The notes beneath the pieces are model-generated. The model saw only the letters and a program-made list of their open reading frames with translations. It did not search any database and was not told where the DNA came from. A program made the position numbers and the translations under genes. A stretch of DNA of 47,500 nt from Planctomycetota bacterium. Its GTDB lineage: Bacteria; Planctomycetota; UBA1135. Positions 25,126 to 34,086 of the stretch are shown here, piece by piece. Where the stretch lies: the NCBI GenBank assembly GCA_021776795.1, contig JAJFFC010000003.1, forward strand, positions 1-47,500, read 5' to 3'. The stretch's first letter is position 1. Each line of letters starts with the position of its first letter.

Positions 25126-26265
25126 TTAGTTGCTGTGCTGTAGACCGTTCGAGGCGGCCGTGGTGCTGGCGAGGCTCAATGCACCAGTGTGCTGCACAGC
25201 CTGGGTGAAGATACTAGAAGGAATGCTCGGAGGCAGGTTGACGCCAAAGGAACCAGCAGTGCCCATGGGAATCGGGCTGGTCAAGAGACCACTACTGTTC
25301 ACGAGCAAGCTTGCGGTACCACCGGCAACGACCGGGGAGTCCACGGCACCATTGGAGACCAACATGCCGTAGTTCGAGACGCCGTCTGGGTTTTCGACAA
25401 CCCAGCCAGCCAAAGATCCGGCACGGACTTCACCGCTCGTGTTCCACTGCACGGTGTCGTTCGCAAGAGGGGCTGCACTGTAGTAAGCCTCGGTATCGTT
25501 GGCATAGCCGTTTAGCTCGAGGTTCCAGTTGGCTTGGGCCTTAGGGCCGCCACCGAAGAAGACGTTGAACTGGTACTCCGCGCCAGCAGGCTGGGTAAGG
25601 TCGTACCATTCAAAGCCATCTACCACGCCGTAGCCGTTTGTTGAGCCAAACACGGGGCCCGTGTTCAGTGAGAGGTAGGTGTTCGACCAGCCGAAGGTTT
25701 CCGCACCACCCAGGGTCTGCTCCTGAGGCAAGGTGCATTCAAAGCCACCACTCAAATCTAGAGTGATGATCCAGCAGTTTAGGCCGGCTGGGTTGCCGTC
25801 CCATTGAGGGAGACCAGCGATGGCATAACCGCACTGGAAAGTTGGCCAGCCAGTTGCACCAGCATTGAAGATGGTTTCGTTATAGAAGGTCATGACGGAA
25901 CCAGGGTTCAAGGCAACGCCACCTGGATCATCTGGCTCGAAGGAACAGTACTCCCAGACGAGTTCGTTGACCTGTTCGGTGCCATTGACACCAGTCTGAG
26001 GGAAGGAGCCTTCGTCGACGTATTCGAAAGATGTGCTCTGGTTGAGAGTATCGAAGTAATACTCACCACCGCGGTTGTTGAACAAGGTGTCCGGACCGGT
26101 GCGAGGAGTAGATTGGGTCAGCTCGAAGCCGGACTCCATCTTGTAAACACCGTGCTGAGGGGCGACGGTGCGGTTAGCTGTACCAGTGGTCAGCGTTTGT
26201 TGTTGGGCGGTCGCTCCAGCCATAAGGCCAAGAAGCGCCACACCAGTGGCGATGCTACGTAACAT
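25126..26265 (-). CDS. Secreted hypothetical protein, copy A of a tandem paralog pair
   Basis: A 379-residue exported protein (signal peptide MLRSIATGVALLGLMAGATAQ). The start is well supported by AGGAGGT upstream. No enzymatic domain is recognised; the sequence is rich in Gly, Asn, Thr and aromatic residues. It has paired cysteines (EYCSFEPDD, QCGYAIAGL, LNCWIITLDLSGGFEC) and the repeated phrase GGAETFGWS. It aligns along its full length with the next gene upstream. The best-conserved part is the last ~55 residues (TSPIPMGTAGSFGVNLPPSIP, TQAVQHTGALS, ASNGL). These recall the beta-strand C-terminal modules ending in SNG/SNA of other secreted proteins here. Probably a surface or extracellular protein. 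Confidence 0.8.
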   Translation of the reverse strand: MLRSIATGVALLGLMAGATAQQQTLTTGTANRTVAPQHGVYKMESGFELTQSTPRTGPDTLFNNRGGEYYFDTLNQSTSFEYVDEGSFPQTGVNGTEQVNELVWEYCSFEPDDPGGVALNPGSVMTFYNETIFNAGATGWPTFQCGYAIAGLPQWDGNPAGLNCWIITLDLSGGFECTLPQEQTLGGAETFGWSNTYLSLNTGPVFGSTNGYGVVDGFEWYDLTQPAGAEYQFNVFFGGGPKAQANWNLELNGYANDTEAYYSAAPLANDTVQWNTSGEVRAGSLAGWVVENPDGVSNYGMLVSNGAVDSPVVAGGTASLLVNSSGLLTSPIPMGTAGSFGVNLPPSIPSSIFTQAVQHTGALSLASTTAASNGLQHSN

Positions 26266-26358
26266 TGAGACCTCCTAGGGTCTTCGTTTAGAGGGGAGTG
26301 GCTCGAACAGGGCCTAGTCCAGGGCTAGGAATACTGTTCAGGCAACAATGAAAGTTCC

Positions 26359-26393
26359 GTCCCCCGAAAGGGGACACATGAGTGTACGTCATG
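26359..26393 (-). promoter_or_regulatory. Hairpin and inverted repeat in the leader region of paralog A
   Basis: A GTCCCC-loop-GGGGAC hairpin (26359-26375) is adjacent to the inverted repeat CATGAGTGTACGTCATG (26377-26393), about 95-130 bp upstream of the start at 26265. It could be an operator or leader structure; no known binding motif is recognised. Confidence 0.3.
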
Positions 26394-26455
26394 AAAAGCA
26401 CTCGGTTGCTGATAAATCGTGAAAATCAAAGAATTTTGAGATGCAAATTCCTATG

Positions 26456-26488
26456 AAAAAGCCCCCCGCAGCCGAGGCTGCGGGGGGC
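26456..26488 (-). terminator. Rho-independent terminator of paralog B
   Basis: A GC-rich stem of about 12 bp (GCCCCCCGCAGC and its complement around GAG) at 26461-26488 is followed on the minus strand by five T residues. It lies 35 bp after the stop at 26524 and separates the two paralog genes. Confidence 0.93.
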
Positions 26489-26523
26489 AAGTGACAGGCG
26501 AGCCTGTCGAATCTGAACTCAGC

Positions 26524-27681
26524 TTAGTTGCTGTGGTGCAGACCGTTCGAGGCGGCAGTGGTGTTCGCCGGGCTCAGGGCGCCGGTGTGCTGCACAGCCT
26601 GGGAGTAGATGTTGGCAGGAATGCTTGGAGGCAAGTTGACGCCAAAGGAGCCAGCGGTACCCATGGGGATCGGGCTGGTCAGAAGGCCGCCAGCATCGAC
26701 GAGCAAGTTCGCGGTACCACCAGCAACGACTGGGGAGTCAGCGGAACCGTTCGACACGAGCATGCCGTAGTTGGAGACGCCATCAGGGTTGGTCACCATC
26801 CAGCCAGCGAGCGTATTGGCGCGGACTTCGCTGGTGGCCTGCCAATCGACGGTGTCGTTAGCCAAAGGAGCGGCGCTGTAGTAGGCCTGGGTATCGTTCA
26901 CATTACCTTCCATGGTAATGTTGAAGTTACCTTGCAGCTTGGTACCACCACCGAACCAGAAGTTACCTTGGTGCTCGGCACCAACGGCAAGCATGTCAAA
27001 CCACTCGAAACCATCGGTCATACCGTAGGAAACTTGCGTGGTACCCACCATGGAATCGACGAACGGACCAGTGGTCGCGGCGACATCGAGGTAGGACATG
27101 GACCAGCCAAACTGCTCGGCACCACCAAGGGTGAGCTCTTGTGGCAAGGTGCATTCAAAGCCACCAGCCAGATCCAAGGTCACTCCCCAGCAGGAGAGGC
27201 CAGTAAGAGCGGTGTCGCCAGGAAGGCCGACGATACCGAAGGCGCAAGAAGCTCCACGCTCAAAGGTTGCGTTGGTCCAAGTCGACGGGCCGACGTTGAA
27301 GGTCGTGTCGTCGTACATGCGAAACTCTGTATCCAGAGCGTCGCCAACTGCGTCGGGAATTCCGGAGCAGTACTCGAAGACAATACCGTTGACCTGCTCT
27401 TGGCCGGTCACGCCGCGCTGAGCGAACGAGCCATCATCGATGTACTCGTCGGTGTCTGCGACGGTGGTGTAGTAGTAAACGACTCCTTCGCGGTTGTTGA
27501 AGAGAGTCTCTGGGCCAGAGCGGTATGCCTGGGTCGAGACCTCGAAACCGGAGTCGAGCTTGTAGATACCGTGGTTAGGTGCCACGGTCTTATGAACATT
27601 TCCAGCTAGTTGCTGGGTTTGGGCGGAGGCGCTTGTCGCGATTGCGAGAGCGGCCGCCGAGACGACGATGCTACGGAACAT
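26524..27681 (-). CDS. Secreted hypothetical protein, copy B of a tandem paralog pair
   Basis: The ATG at 27681 is used because AGGAG precedes it and it gives a signal peptide (MFRSIVVSAAALAIATSASAQ); the length is then 385 residues. The sequence parallels copy A throughout: TVAPNHGIYKLDSGFEV, GPETLFNNREG, EYIDDGSFAQRGVTGQEQVNGIVFEYC, LSCWGVTLDLAGGFECTLPQELTLGGAEQFGWS, DGFEWFDM and a nearly identical C-terminus. The N-terminal halves have diverged more than the last 100 residues. It has its own terminator, so the copies are separate units. Function unknown; likely an abundant extracellular protein judging from the strong ribosome binding sites and terminator. Confidence 0.8.
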   Translation of the reverse strand: MFRSIVVSAAALAIATSASAQTQQLAGNVHKTVAPNHGIYKLDSGFEVSTQAYRSGPETLFNNREGVVYYYTTVADTDEYIDDGSFAQRGVTGQEQVNGIVFEYCSGIPDAVGDALDTEFRMYDDTTFNVGPSTWTNATFERGASCAFGIVGLPGDTALTGLSCWGVTLDLAGGFECTLPQELTLGGAEQFGWSMSYLDVAATTGPFVDSMVGTTQVSYGMTDGFEWFDMLAVGAEHQGNFWFGGGTKLQGNFNITMEGNVNDTQAYYSAAPLANDTVDWQATSEVRANTLAGWMVTNPDGVSNYGMLVSNGSADSPVVAGGTANLLVDAGGLLTSPIPMGTAGSFGVNLPPSIPANIYSQAVQHTGALSPANTTAASNGLHHSN

Positions 27682-27965
27682 TCTAGATTTCTCCTGAAGC
27701 CTAGGGTCAAAGGGGTAGGGGCCCGAAATTGGGCGGGGTCGGGCTCGCCAGGGGATTTCGCCGGGCACGACCTTGAACTAGGTGTATCCCACAGACTGGG
27801 TTCTGTCCAGGATTCTGCCCTCTTTTTTTGAGAAAACTGCCCAACTCCTTGATTCAGAAAGAGATTCTAGAAAGGCGCAAATCGGATAAAGTCCCCGAAA
27901 AACCCGATCTGTGGCAACATTCGAGAGTTGATACAACCGAAGGTGGTTGTAAATGACCAGATTCC
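27682..27965. other. Intergenic region upstream of paralog B
   Basis: This gap of 284 bp has no convincing gene; a 78-codon open frame across it looks non-coding. It should hold the promoter of paralog B; TGGACA-N17-TACACC on the minus strand is a weak candidate. A short hairpin (ACAACC/GGTTGT, 27932-27951) lies just after the rhodanese stop at 27966 but lacks a T tract, so it is only a possible end of the efflux operon. Confidence 0.4.
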
Positions 27966-28334
27966 CTAGTTGGACCCGTAACGAGGGACCTGTGGGTCGA
28001 CCTCGGTACTCCAACGATCGATGCCGCCGGCCAGGTTCAGAACATTCTCGCGGCCGAGGTAGCGCAACTGGTTGACCACGCCGGCACTGCGAATTCCGTG
28101 ATGGCAGTAGACCACTAGGGTGTCGTCGGACTCCACCAGCTCCTCTTGGAAGCGGCTGAACTCAGACATGGGACGGAGCTCCGCATCTGGGAGAGCACAC
28201 AATTGGTACTCCTCAGGTTCACGGACATCGATGAGGCGTACTTTGGACGCGCCATTCCGGTCACTCAGGCAGGACTGAGCTTGATTCTCGGCTAGGAGCT
28301 CACGGAGCTCTTCCGGGGTAATGTTGAAATTCAC
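27966..28334 (-). CDS. Single-domain rhodanese-like protein
   Basis: A 122-residue cytoplasmic rhodanese of GlpE/PspE-like size. It has the entry motif LIDVREPEEYQLCALPDAELRPMSEF and the active loop VYCHHGIRS (Cys ~77), followed by LAGGIDRWS. It probably transfers sulfane sulfur, but the partner is unknown. It starts at a GTG one base after the stop of the RND pump gene and is thus the last gene of that operon. A sulfurtransferase attached to an efflux operon is uncommon and may be incidental. Confidence 0.87.
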   Translation of the reverse strand: MNFNITPEELRELLAENQAQSCLSDRNGASKVRLIDVREPEEYQLCALPDAELRPMSEFSRFQEELVESDDTLVVYCHHGIRSAGVVNQLRYLGRENVLNLAGGIDRWSTEVDPQVPRYGSN

Positions 28335-28335
28335 G

Positions 28336-31300
28336 TTAAGTCGTCGTTACAGGGGGCAAAAGGCGGTTTTGGGCGCCTCGAGCGAAACGATGGATGTCCT
28401 CAAGAATGAGGTATAAGGAAGGTACCAAAATCAGAGTGATGATGGTAGCGAATAGAACTCCAAAGGCCACTGACACGGCCATGGGGATTAGGAAGCGCGC
28501 CTGCAGGCTCTTTTCGAGCAATAGCGGCGTGAGCCCGAGGAAGGTGGTCATGGTCGTCAGCATGATGGCGCGGAAACGCTTGGTGCCGGCGTCGATGACC
28601 ACCTGACCAATCGCAATGCCCTGCTTCCGCTCTCGATTCATCAGGTCCATCATGACCAAAGAGTCGTTGACCACGATGCCACTCAGCGCCACGATGCCAA
28701 TCAACGAGAAGATTGTCAGGTCAATCCCGAGGTAGACATGCCCAGCCACTGCCCCGATGAAGCCAAAGGGGATTGCCGACATGATGATCAGCGGTTGGGT
28801 GTAGGAGGCTAAGGGAATCGCCAGGAGAATGAAAATGGCAATCAAGGCTAAGGCATTCAGGCGCATCATGGTCTCCATGAACTCGGCTTGCTCCCTCTGC
28901 TTTCCCTCTAGCGAATACTGCATGCCTGGATAGCTAGCGACCAAGCGGTCGAGGAAGCCGTCATTGCGGAGTGCCGCGAGTACGGTGTCCGGCGTGGTGA
29001 CGGTTTTGTCGAGGTCCGCAAGCACGCTGACGCTGCGGCGGCGGTCCAGACGGTCAATCTTGGAGTAGCCACGACCATAGCTGGCCTCTGCCACCTGTCC
29101 TAAGGGGACTTCTCGGCCGTCGATGGTGCGAAGCCTCATCTGATCCAGAGTCGCCAACTGCTCGCGGTCTTCGCGGGGGTAGCGCACCATGACATCGACC
29201 TCGTCGCGGCCGCGCTGAATGCTTTGTGCCTTCTCGCCATAGAAGGCTTGGCGCACTTGCCGGCCGAGGTCAGCTAGCCGCAGGCCGAGGGCCTCTCCTT
29301 CTTCATTGAGCTGGAACTGGATTTCGCGTTTGCCCTCGACGAAGGTATCTCGCGAATTTTGGACACCAGTCACCGCGAGTAGGCGCTCCCGCAACTGATC
29401 GGAGGCAGCTTGCAGACTGGCCATGTCAGCACCACTGAGTTGGATGTTGACGTCGCCGCCGCCCCCCATGAGGTCAGAGGAGAAAGAGAGCTCTTCTGCG
29501 CCGGGAATGGGGCCAGTGCGTTCTTGCCACACGCGCAAGATTTCATTGCCGGTCATGACCCGTTCCTCCGCGCTCAACAATTCCAGGTTGACCTCAGCCA
29601 GGTGTGACCCACCGACGGAGACTTCTTTGGTTCCGCCACTGCTTTGTTGTTTCTCCTTGAACGGCTGCGCTCCAACTGCCGTCGTGATGTTCAAAATCAG
29701 CGGCTTGCCCTCAGCGTTCATGAGCTCGTCTTGAAGCTCTTGCGCAGCGCGTTCAAAACGTTGGATGTTGGCCTCAGTGACGGCGAGGGGAGTACCTAAC
29801 GGCATTTGTAGTTCGGCAACCACGTTGTCGGCTTCAATCACGGGAAAAAAGTTGAAGCGAATGCGACCGCTTTCCACGTAACCGATGATGGCCAAGAACA
29901 GCGCAATACTCGCGGCCACCGTGGCGTAGCGCCAGCGCGTGGCCAAACCCACAGTCGGACGATAGAGGCGGTCAATCACAAAGCGAAGTCCGCCGTCGAC
30001 CTTGTCCTGGACTCTGCTCCACATGCTGACCTTCTTTTGATGGCCATCGGCCGGAAGGTGGCGCAGGTGAGCAGGCAATATCAAGAGCGATTCCACCAAG
30101 GAGAAGATCAAGGTCGCGATGACCACCAACGGGATATTCCGCGAGTACTGCCCCATGTTGCCGGGCATCATCATCATCGGGACAAAGGCGGCAATCGTGG
30201 TCAAGATGGCGAAGATGACCGGCTTGGACATTTCTGAGGCGCCCTCAACCGCGGCTTGCAATCCAGACTTTCCGCGCTGTCGATGCTCGTGAATATTTTC
30301 CGCGACCACGATGGCGTCATCGACCACGATGCCGAGCACGACAATGAAGCCGAACAGGGAGATGAGGTTGATGGAGACATCGAAGCCGGGCAAGAGCGCG
30401 ACCGCACCGAGCATGGCCATCGGAATGCCCAGGGTCACCCACAGTGCTAAGCGCAGGCGCAGGAATAGGGCCAAGGAAACCAATACCAACAGCAAGCCGG
30501 CGCGACCGTTGCGGAGCATGAGGTCCAAACGATCGCGAAGAATTTTGGTGTCGTCGCCAGTGCGGGTGAGGTGGATTCCCTGCGGCAATCGTTGGCGCGC
30601 ATCTTCGAGCGCCAAATCCACAAAACCGGCCATATCCAAGGCGTCTTGCTTGCCGACCCGATAGATGTCGAGCATGACCGCAGGTTCGCCATTGAAGCGA
30701 TTGGACTGATCGGTCTCTGCGAATCCATCGCGAATGGTGGCGATGTCGCCAAGCAAGATTCTTCCGCCCGAGGCCGGGGAAAGTACAGGGATTCCGGCAA
30801 AGTCCTTGCCAACATAGGCTTGGCCTTTGGCGCGCAGCAAAATTTCGCCGCTGTCGGCCTTGATTCCGCCGCCGGGTAGATCCAATGAGTCCATGCGTAC
30901 GGCAGTGGTGACCTGATCGAAGCTCAGCCCATGCCGGCGCATGGCGCCTTCACTAATCTCAATCGAGATTTCATATTCGGGGGCATTGCTGAGCTTGACC
31001 AGAGAAATCTCCGGTTGCGCAATCAAAGCATCTTCCACCCGGCGAGCGGCCTCGCGCAATTGCTCAGGGCCAGCGTCGCCCCAAATCGCCAAGGTCATCA
31101 CGCGGTTGTTAATCTCGACCAACTCCACTTGCGGCTCTTCGGCATCGGCGGGGAAATTGTCGATGCGGTCAATCGCTGCCTTGATGTCATCGAGCATGCG
31201 CTCGCGGTTTTCCCCCTCGAGGAAATCCACCGTGACCATGCCCATGCCTTCAAAGGCTGTCGCTTTGACTTGGTCGACGCCGGCCAAGCCCTGCACTTCC

Positions 31301-31509
31301 TTTTCAATCCGCATGCAGATGCCTTCCTCGACCTCTTCCGGTGCCGCGCCGGGGTAAACCACTTGCACCATCGCCGACTCCACGATGACTTCCGGGACCA
31401 CCTCTTGCTTAAGGGTGGTGATGGTCATGAGGCCGACGACGACAATCCCGACCATCAGCAAGTTGGCGGCAACCGTGTTGCGCACAAACCATTCAATAAT
31501 TGAGCGCAT
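28336..31509 (-). CDS. RND-family efflux pump inner-membrane permease
   Basis: A 1057-residue AcrB/MdtC-type transporter. The ATG at 31509 is preferred; it has GGAGG upstream and sits 4 bp after the adaptor stop. It begins with the usual first helix (NTVAANLLMVGIVVVGLM), followed by a porter domain (VQVVYPGAAPEEVEEGI). The helix carrying the proton-relay aspartates reads GIVVDDAIVVAENIHEHR, and the second half repeats the pattern (GIVALSGIVVNDSLVMMD). Family members export drugs, lipids or metals using proton motive force and form a tripartite complex with the adaptor and outer-membrane channel encoded upstream. Substrate unknown. Confidence 0.95.
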   Translation of the reverse strand: MRSIIEWFVRNTVAANLLMVGIVVVGLMTITTLKQEVVPEVIVESAMVQVVYPGAAPEEVEEGICMRIEKEVQGLAGVDQVKATAFEGMGMVTVDFLEGENRERMLDDIKAAIDRIDNFPADAEEPQVELVEINNRVMTLAIWGDAGPEQLREAARRVEDALIAQPEISLVKLSNAPEYEISIEISEGAMRRHGLSFDQVTTAVRMDSLDLPGGGIKADSGEILLRAKGQAYVGKDFAGIPVLSPASGGRILLGDIATIRDGFAETDQSNRFNGEPAVMLDIYRVGKQDALDMAGFVDLALEDARQRLPQGIHLTRTGDDTKILRDRLDLMLRNGRAGLLLVLVSLALFLRLRLALWVTLGIPMAMLGAVALLPGFDVSINLISLFGFIVVLGIVVDDAIVVAENIHEHRQRGKSGLQAAVEGASEMSKPVIFAILTTIAAFVPMMMMPGNMGQYSRNIPLVVIATLIFSLVESLLILPAHLRHLPADGHQKKVSMWSRVQDKVDGGLRFVIDRLYRPTVGLATRWRYATVAASIALFLAIIGYVESGRIRFNFFPVIEADNVVAELQMPLGTPLAVTEANIQRFERAAQELQDELMNAEGKPLILNITTAVGAQPFKEKQQSSGGTKEVSVGGSHLAEVNLELLSAEERVMTGNEILRVWQERTGPIPGAEELSFSSDLMGGGGDVNIQLSGADMASLQAASDQLRERLLAVTGVQNSRDTFVEGKREIQFQLNEEGEALGLRLADLGRQVRQAFYGEKAQSIQRGRDEVDVMVRYPREDREQLATLDQMRLRTIDGREVPLGQVAEASYGRGYSKIDRLDRRRSVSVLADLDKTVTTPDTVLAALRNDGFLDRLVASYPGMQYSLEGKQREQAEFMETMMRLNALALIAIFILLAIPLASYTQPLIIMSAIPFGFIGAVAGHVYLGIDLTIFSLIGIVALSGIVVNDSLVMMDLMNRERKQGIAIGQVVIDAGTKRFRAIMLTTMTTFLGLTPLLLEKSLQARFLIPMAVSVAFGVLFATIITLILVPSLYLILEDIHRFARGAQNRLLPPVTTT

Positions 31510-31513
31510 GACT

Positions 31514-32644
31514 CTAGTCCTCCGCGTTGACCAAGGTGACTTCCATGCCCTCGACGAAGAGAGCAAGTGGGGTCAGCAAGATGCGGCTTCCGTCTTCCAA
31601 GCCGGAACCGATCACCGCGGTGACGCCGTCGTCATGAATTAGCTCGACCTCGACCTGATGAACTCGATTGCCACCATCAATCATGCGCAGTTGGTTGCGG
31701 TCTAAAAGCGCGGTCGAGGGAATCAGGATGGCCTGCTCCAACTGGCGGCCCTCGATCGTGCCGCGTAGGAACATGCCAGGAGTCAAGGCGCCAGGGAGAT
31801 TGCTAGATTCACCAGCAACGGTGGCGATGGCTTCCAACAGGCGTGTGCCGGGGTCGACACTGGCTTCCATGCGATTCAGCTGTGCTTGCCAGATACGTTC
31901 GCCATCCTGCAGAAGCACTTTGCGGCCAGAGAGACTGTCAGCGTCAGTAGTGCCGAGCAAGTCCAAGTCGCGGCGAGTGAGCGGTAACCGGACTTCGAGG
32001 GTTGCGGTGGGGTAAATCCTTCCAAGGGGAGTGCCCGGCGCGACCCATTGCCCTGTTTCTGCCATGCGCTCGAGGCTGCGCCCCGCGAAAGGCGCACGGA
32101 CTTCAGTGCGGCTGAGTTGCGTTTCGGCCATGGCCAACTGAGCATTTGCGGCGGCCAAGCTAGCCCGAGCAGCGGCGAGTTGAGGTTCGCGGACGACTAC
32201 CGCGGGAGCTTCGCCTTGGCCAAACTCCTCCCAGTCTTCCTTGGCTGCGTCGGCTTGGGCTTGTTCCAATTCCAATGCTGCGCGCGCCTGGGCAACTTGA
32301 CTTTCCGCCAGGGCGAGGTTGTCACGGGCATCGGTGTCATCGAGCCGCGCCAGGAGATCGCCTTTGGCGAAGCTGGCCCCCGGCAACAGCTTCTGACTCA
32401 GCTGGAGAAGCTCGCCGCTGGAGCGTGCAACCACCGTGCTGGTCGAGGCCGCTTGCACTTCTCCCCATGCCGCAATATTCAGCTGATGTTCCTGAACTTG
32501 CACCACCATGCTTTCGACTAGGGGCTTGTCATAGACCACCTCTTGAATAGTGGCTTCAGGGCCTGTGGCGACGAATAGAGACTTCGCGCCCAGGCCAACG
32601 GCAATGAGGGCCACGGGGATTAAGAATTGAAGGAAACGTTTCAT
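31514..32644 (-). CDS. RND efflux periplasmic adaptor (HlyD/MFP family)
   Basis: A 376-residue membrane-fusion protein with an N-terminal signal/anchor (FLQFLIPVALIAVGLGAKSLF). Residues ~60-200 form the lipoyl/hairpin unit (GEVQAASTSTVVARSSGELLQL, LARLDDTDARDNLALAESQVAQARAAL, TEVRAPFAGRSLER). The beta-barrel (EVRLPLTRRDLDLLG) and membrane-proximal domain (ILIPSTALLDRNQL) follow. It links the inner-membrane pump to the outer-membrane channel. Both neighbours are in the same operon: it overlaps the channel gene as ATGA and lies 4 bp from the pump. Confidence 0.94.
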   Translation of the reverse strand: MKRFLQFLIPVALIAVGLGAKSLFVATGPEATIQEVVYDKPLVESMVVQVQEHQLNIAAWGEVQAASTSTVVARSSGELLQLSQKLLPGASFAKGDLLARLDDTDARDNLALAESQVAQARAALELEQAQADAAKEDWEEFGQGEAPAVVVREPQLAAARASLAAANAQLAMAETQLSRTEVRAPFAGRSLERMAETGQWVAPGTPLGRIYPTATLEVRLPLTRRDLDLLGTTDADSLSGRKVLLQDGERIWQAQLNRMEASVDPGTRLLEAIATVAGESSNLPGALTPGMFLRGTIEGRQLEQAILIPSTALLDRNQLRMIDGGNRVHQVEVELIHDDGVTAVIGSGLEDGSRILLTPLALFVEGMEVTLVNAED

Positions 32645-34086
32645 GAACCGGAAGGGGCGAAGGAGCCGCCCAAGGCGAGGTGGAGATCGATGCGGTTATG
32701 CAGAAGCATCAGTTGAAGGCTGCGCTCTTGGGATTGGGTGGCAAGCCAGGTGGCTCGCGCGGCAAAAATGTCAGCGGCTCGACCGACTCCGGATCGATAC
32801 TGACGTTCCGCTTGTTGTAAGCGGAGTCGTTCTGATTCCGCTTGCTGGGCAAGTTGGCCTTTTTGCTCCAACATGGCCTGCTCTTGGACCAAAGCGTTTT
32901 CTACTTCCATCAAGGCAGAGAGCACGGCACGAGCAAACGACCATGCCGCGGCATCACTGGCGGCTTCTTGCGCTTCGATGTTGGCGCGGAGGGTGCCGCC
33001 TTGAAACAGTGGGGTGCTAATCCCGGCAGCCAGATTCCAGACACTGAAATCACCGTCGAGAAGGTCGCTGAGGGCGTCGGAACGGGTGCCTCCGCTGGCA
33101 GTCAAGCGCAAACTGGGATAGAGCGCGCGTTGGGCTGATTGCAATCGAGCATCGGCGGCGCGCAAGCTGGCTTCGGCGGCCTGCAAATCTGGTCGGCGCT
33201 CCAGAAGCGTGACAGGTAGTCCGACCGGCACCGCAGTATTCAGTTCAGGCAATTGAGCCCCAATTGAAGGTAGGTACTCTGCGCGTTGTGGACTTGCCGT
33301 GCCCAGTAGCAACACCAGTTGGCGCTCACGCACCGCGCTTTGTTGCTTGGCATTGCTGCGCGAAGCTTCCCAGGCAGACACTTTGGCTTCGGCATCGCGA
33401 AGTGGGGCGCTTGAGCCACCTTGCTGATATGCGCGCTCCAGGTGCGCCAACAAGCTGCGTGCGTTCTCCAGTTGGGCTTCGACAAACCCTTCTTGTTCGC
33501 GGGCTTCGAGCAAGGCCAACCAAGCCTTCGCGGTTAAGCCGGAAAGGGAAAGTTGAGCTCCTTCCAAGTTGGAGAGAGCGGTGTCCATGTCTGCGATTGC
33601 GGCGCGCTCATCGGCATCGAGCCTACCCCATAAATCAACCTCCCAGCTTAGGTTTAATCCCAGCTGATGAGAGGTAGATGTGGTGGCCAGGGGGTTGGGT
33701 GCGCCTGGAATCGGAATGCCGATGAGGACCGAGCGGCTTCGCGAATTGTCGAAGGCAGCACCAAGTTGCGGGTTGGATCGTCCGGCGACCGCCTCGGCAA
33801 CGGCTGTGGCACTGCGAACGCGTGCGGCGGCCTCATGCAGGTCATAGTTACTGACCAAGACGGCCTGAATCGTTCGATCCAGTTCCGAGGACGCCATTTC
33901 CTGCCACCAAGGTCCGGAGCCCGCATCTGCCACGGGGGCATCCACGCCGGGTGCTTGGTATTGATATCCGGCAAGAATTTCATCGATCTGAGTGTGAACT
34001 TGAGGCTCGCTGGAACAGGCCATCAATAAAACTAGGGGAGTGGCGACATAGCCAGCACGGCCCCGGAAGGATGAGAAGAGAGTCAT
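32641..34086 (-). CDS. TolC/NodT-type outer-membrane efflux lipoprotein
   Basis: A 481-residue outer-membrane channel. The N-terminus carries a lipobox (LVLLMACSS, Cys ~25). Two outer-membrane-efflux repeats follow, with long coiled-coil helices (LDRTIQAVLVSNYDLHEAAARVRSA, LNLSWEVDLWGRLDADERAA, SLRAADARLQSAQRALYPSLRLTASG). LSWEVDLWGR is characteristic of NodT-family efflux lipoproteins. It is the exit duct of the RND pump encoded downstream. It overlaps the regulator stop and the adaptor start by 4 bp each, consistent with coupled translation. Confidence 0.93.
   Translation of the reverse strand: MTLFSSFRGRAGYVATPLVLLMACSSEPQVHTQIDEILAGYQYQAPGVDAPVADAGSGPWWQEMASSELDRTIQAVLVSNYDLHEAAARVRSATAVAEAVAGRSNPQLGAAFDNSRSRSVLIGIPIPGAPNPLATTSTSHQLGLNLSWEVDLWGRLDADERAAIADMDTALSNLEGAQLSLSGLTAKAWLALLEAREQEGFVEAQLENARSLLAHLERAYQQGGSSAPLRDAEAKVSAWEASRSNAKQQSAVRERQLVLLLGTASPQRAEYLPSIGAQLPELNTAVPVGLPVTLLERRPDLQAAEASLRAADARLQSAQRALYPSLRLTASGGTRSDALSDLLDGDFSVWNLAAGISTPLFQGGTLRANIEAQEAASDAAAWSFARAVLSALMEVENALVQEQAMLEQKGQLAQQAESERLRLQQAERQYRSGVGRAADIFAARATWLATQSQERSLQLMLLHNRIDLHLALGGSFAPSGS

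Noticed and set aside
27778..28014. A 78-codon minus-strand frame before the secreted paralog
   Set aside because: No ribosome site, composition unlike neighbouring genes, and it overlaps the end of the rhodanese gene; treated as intergenic.
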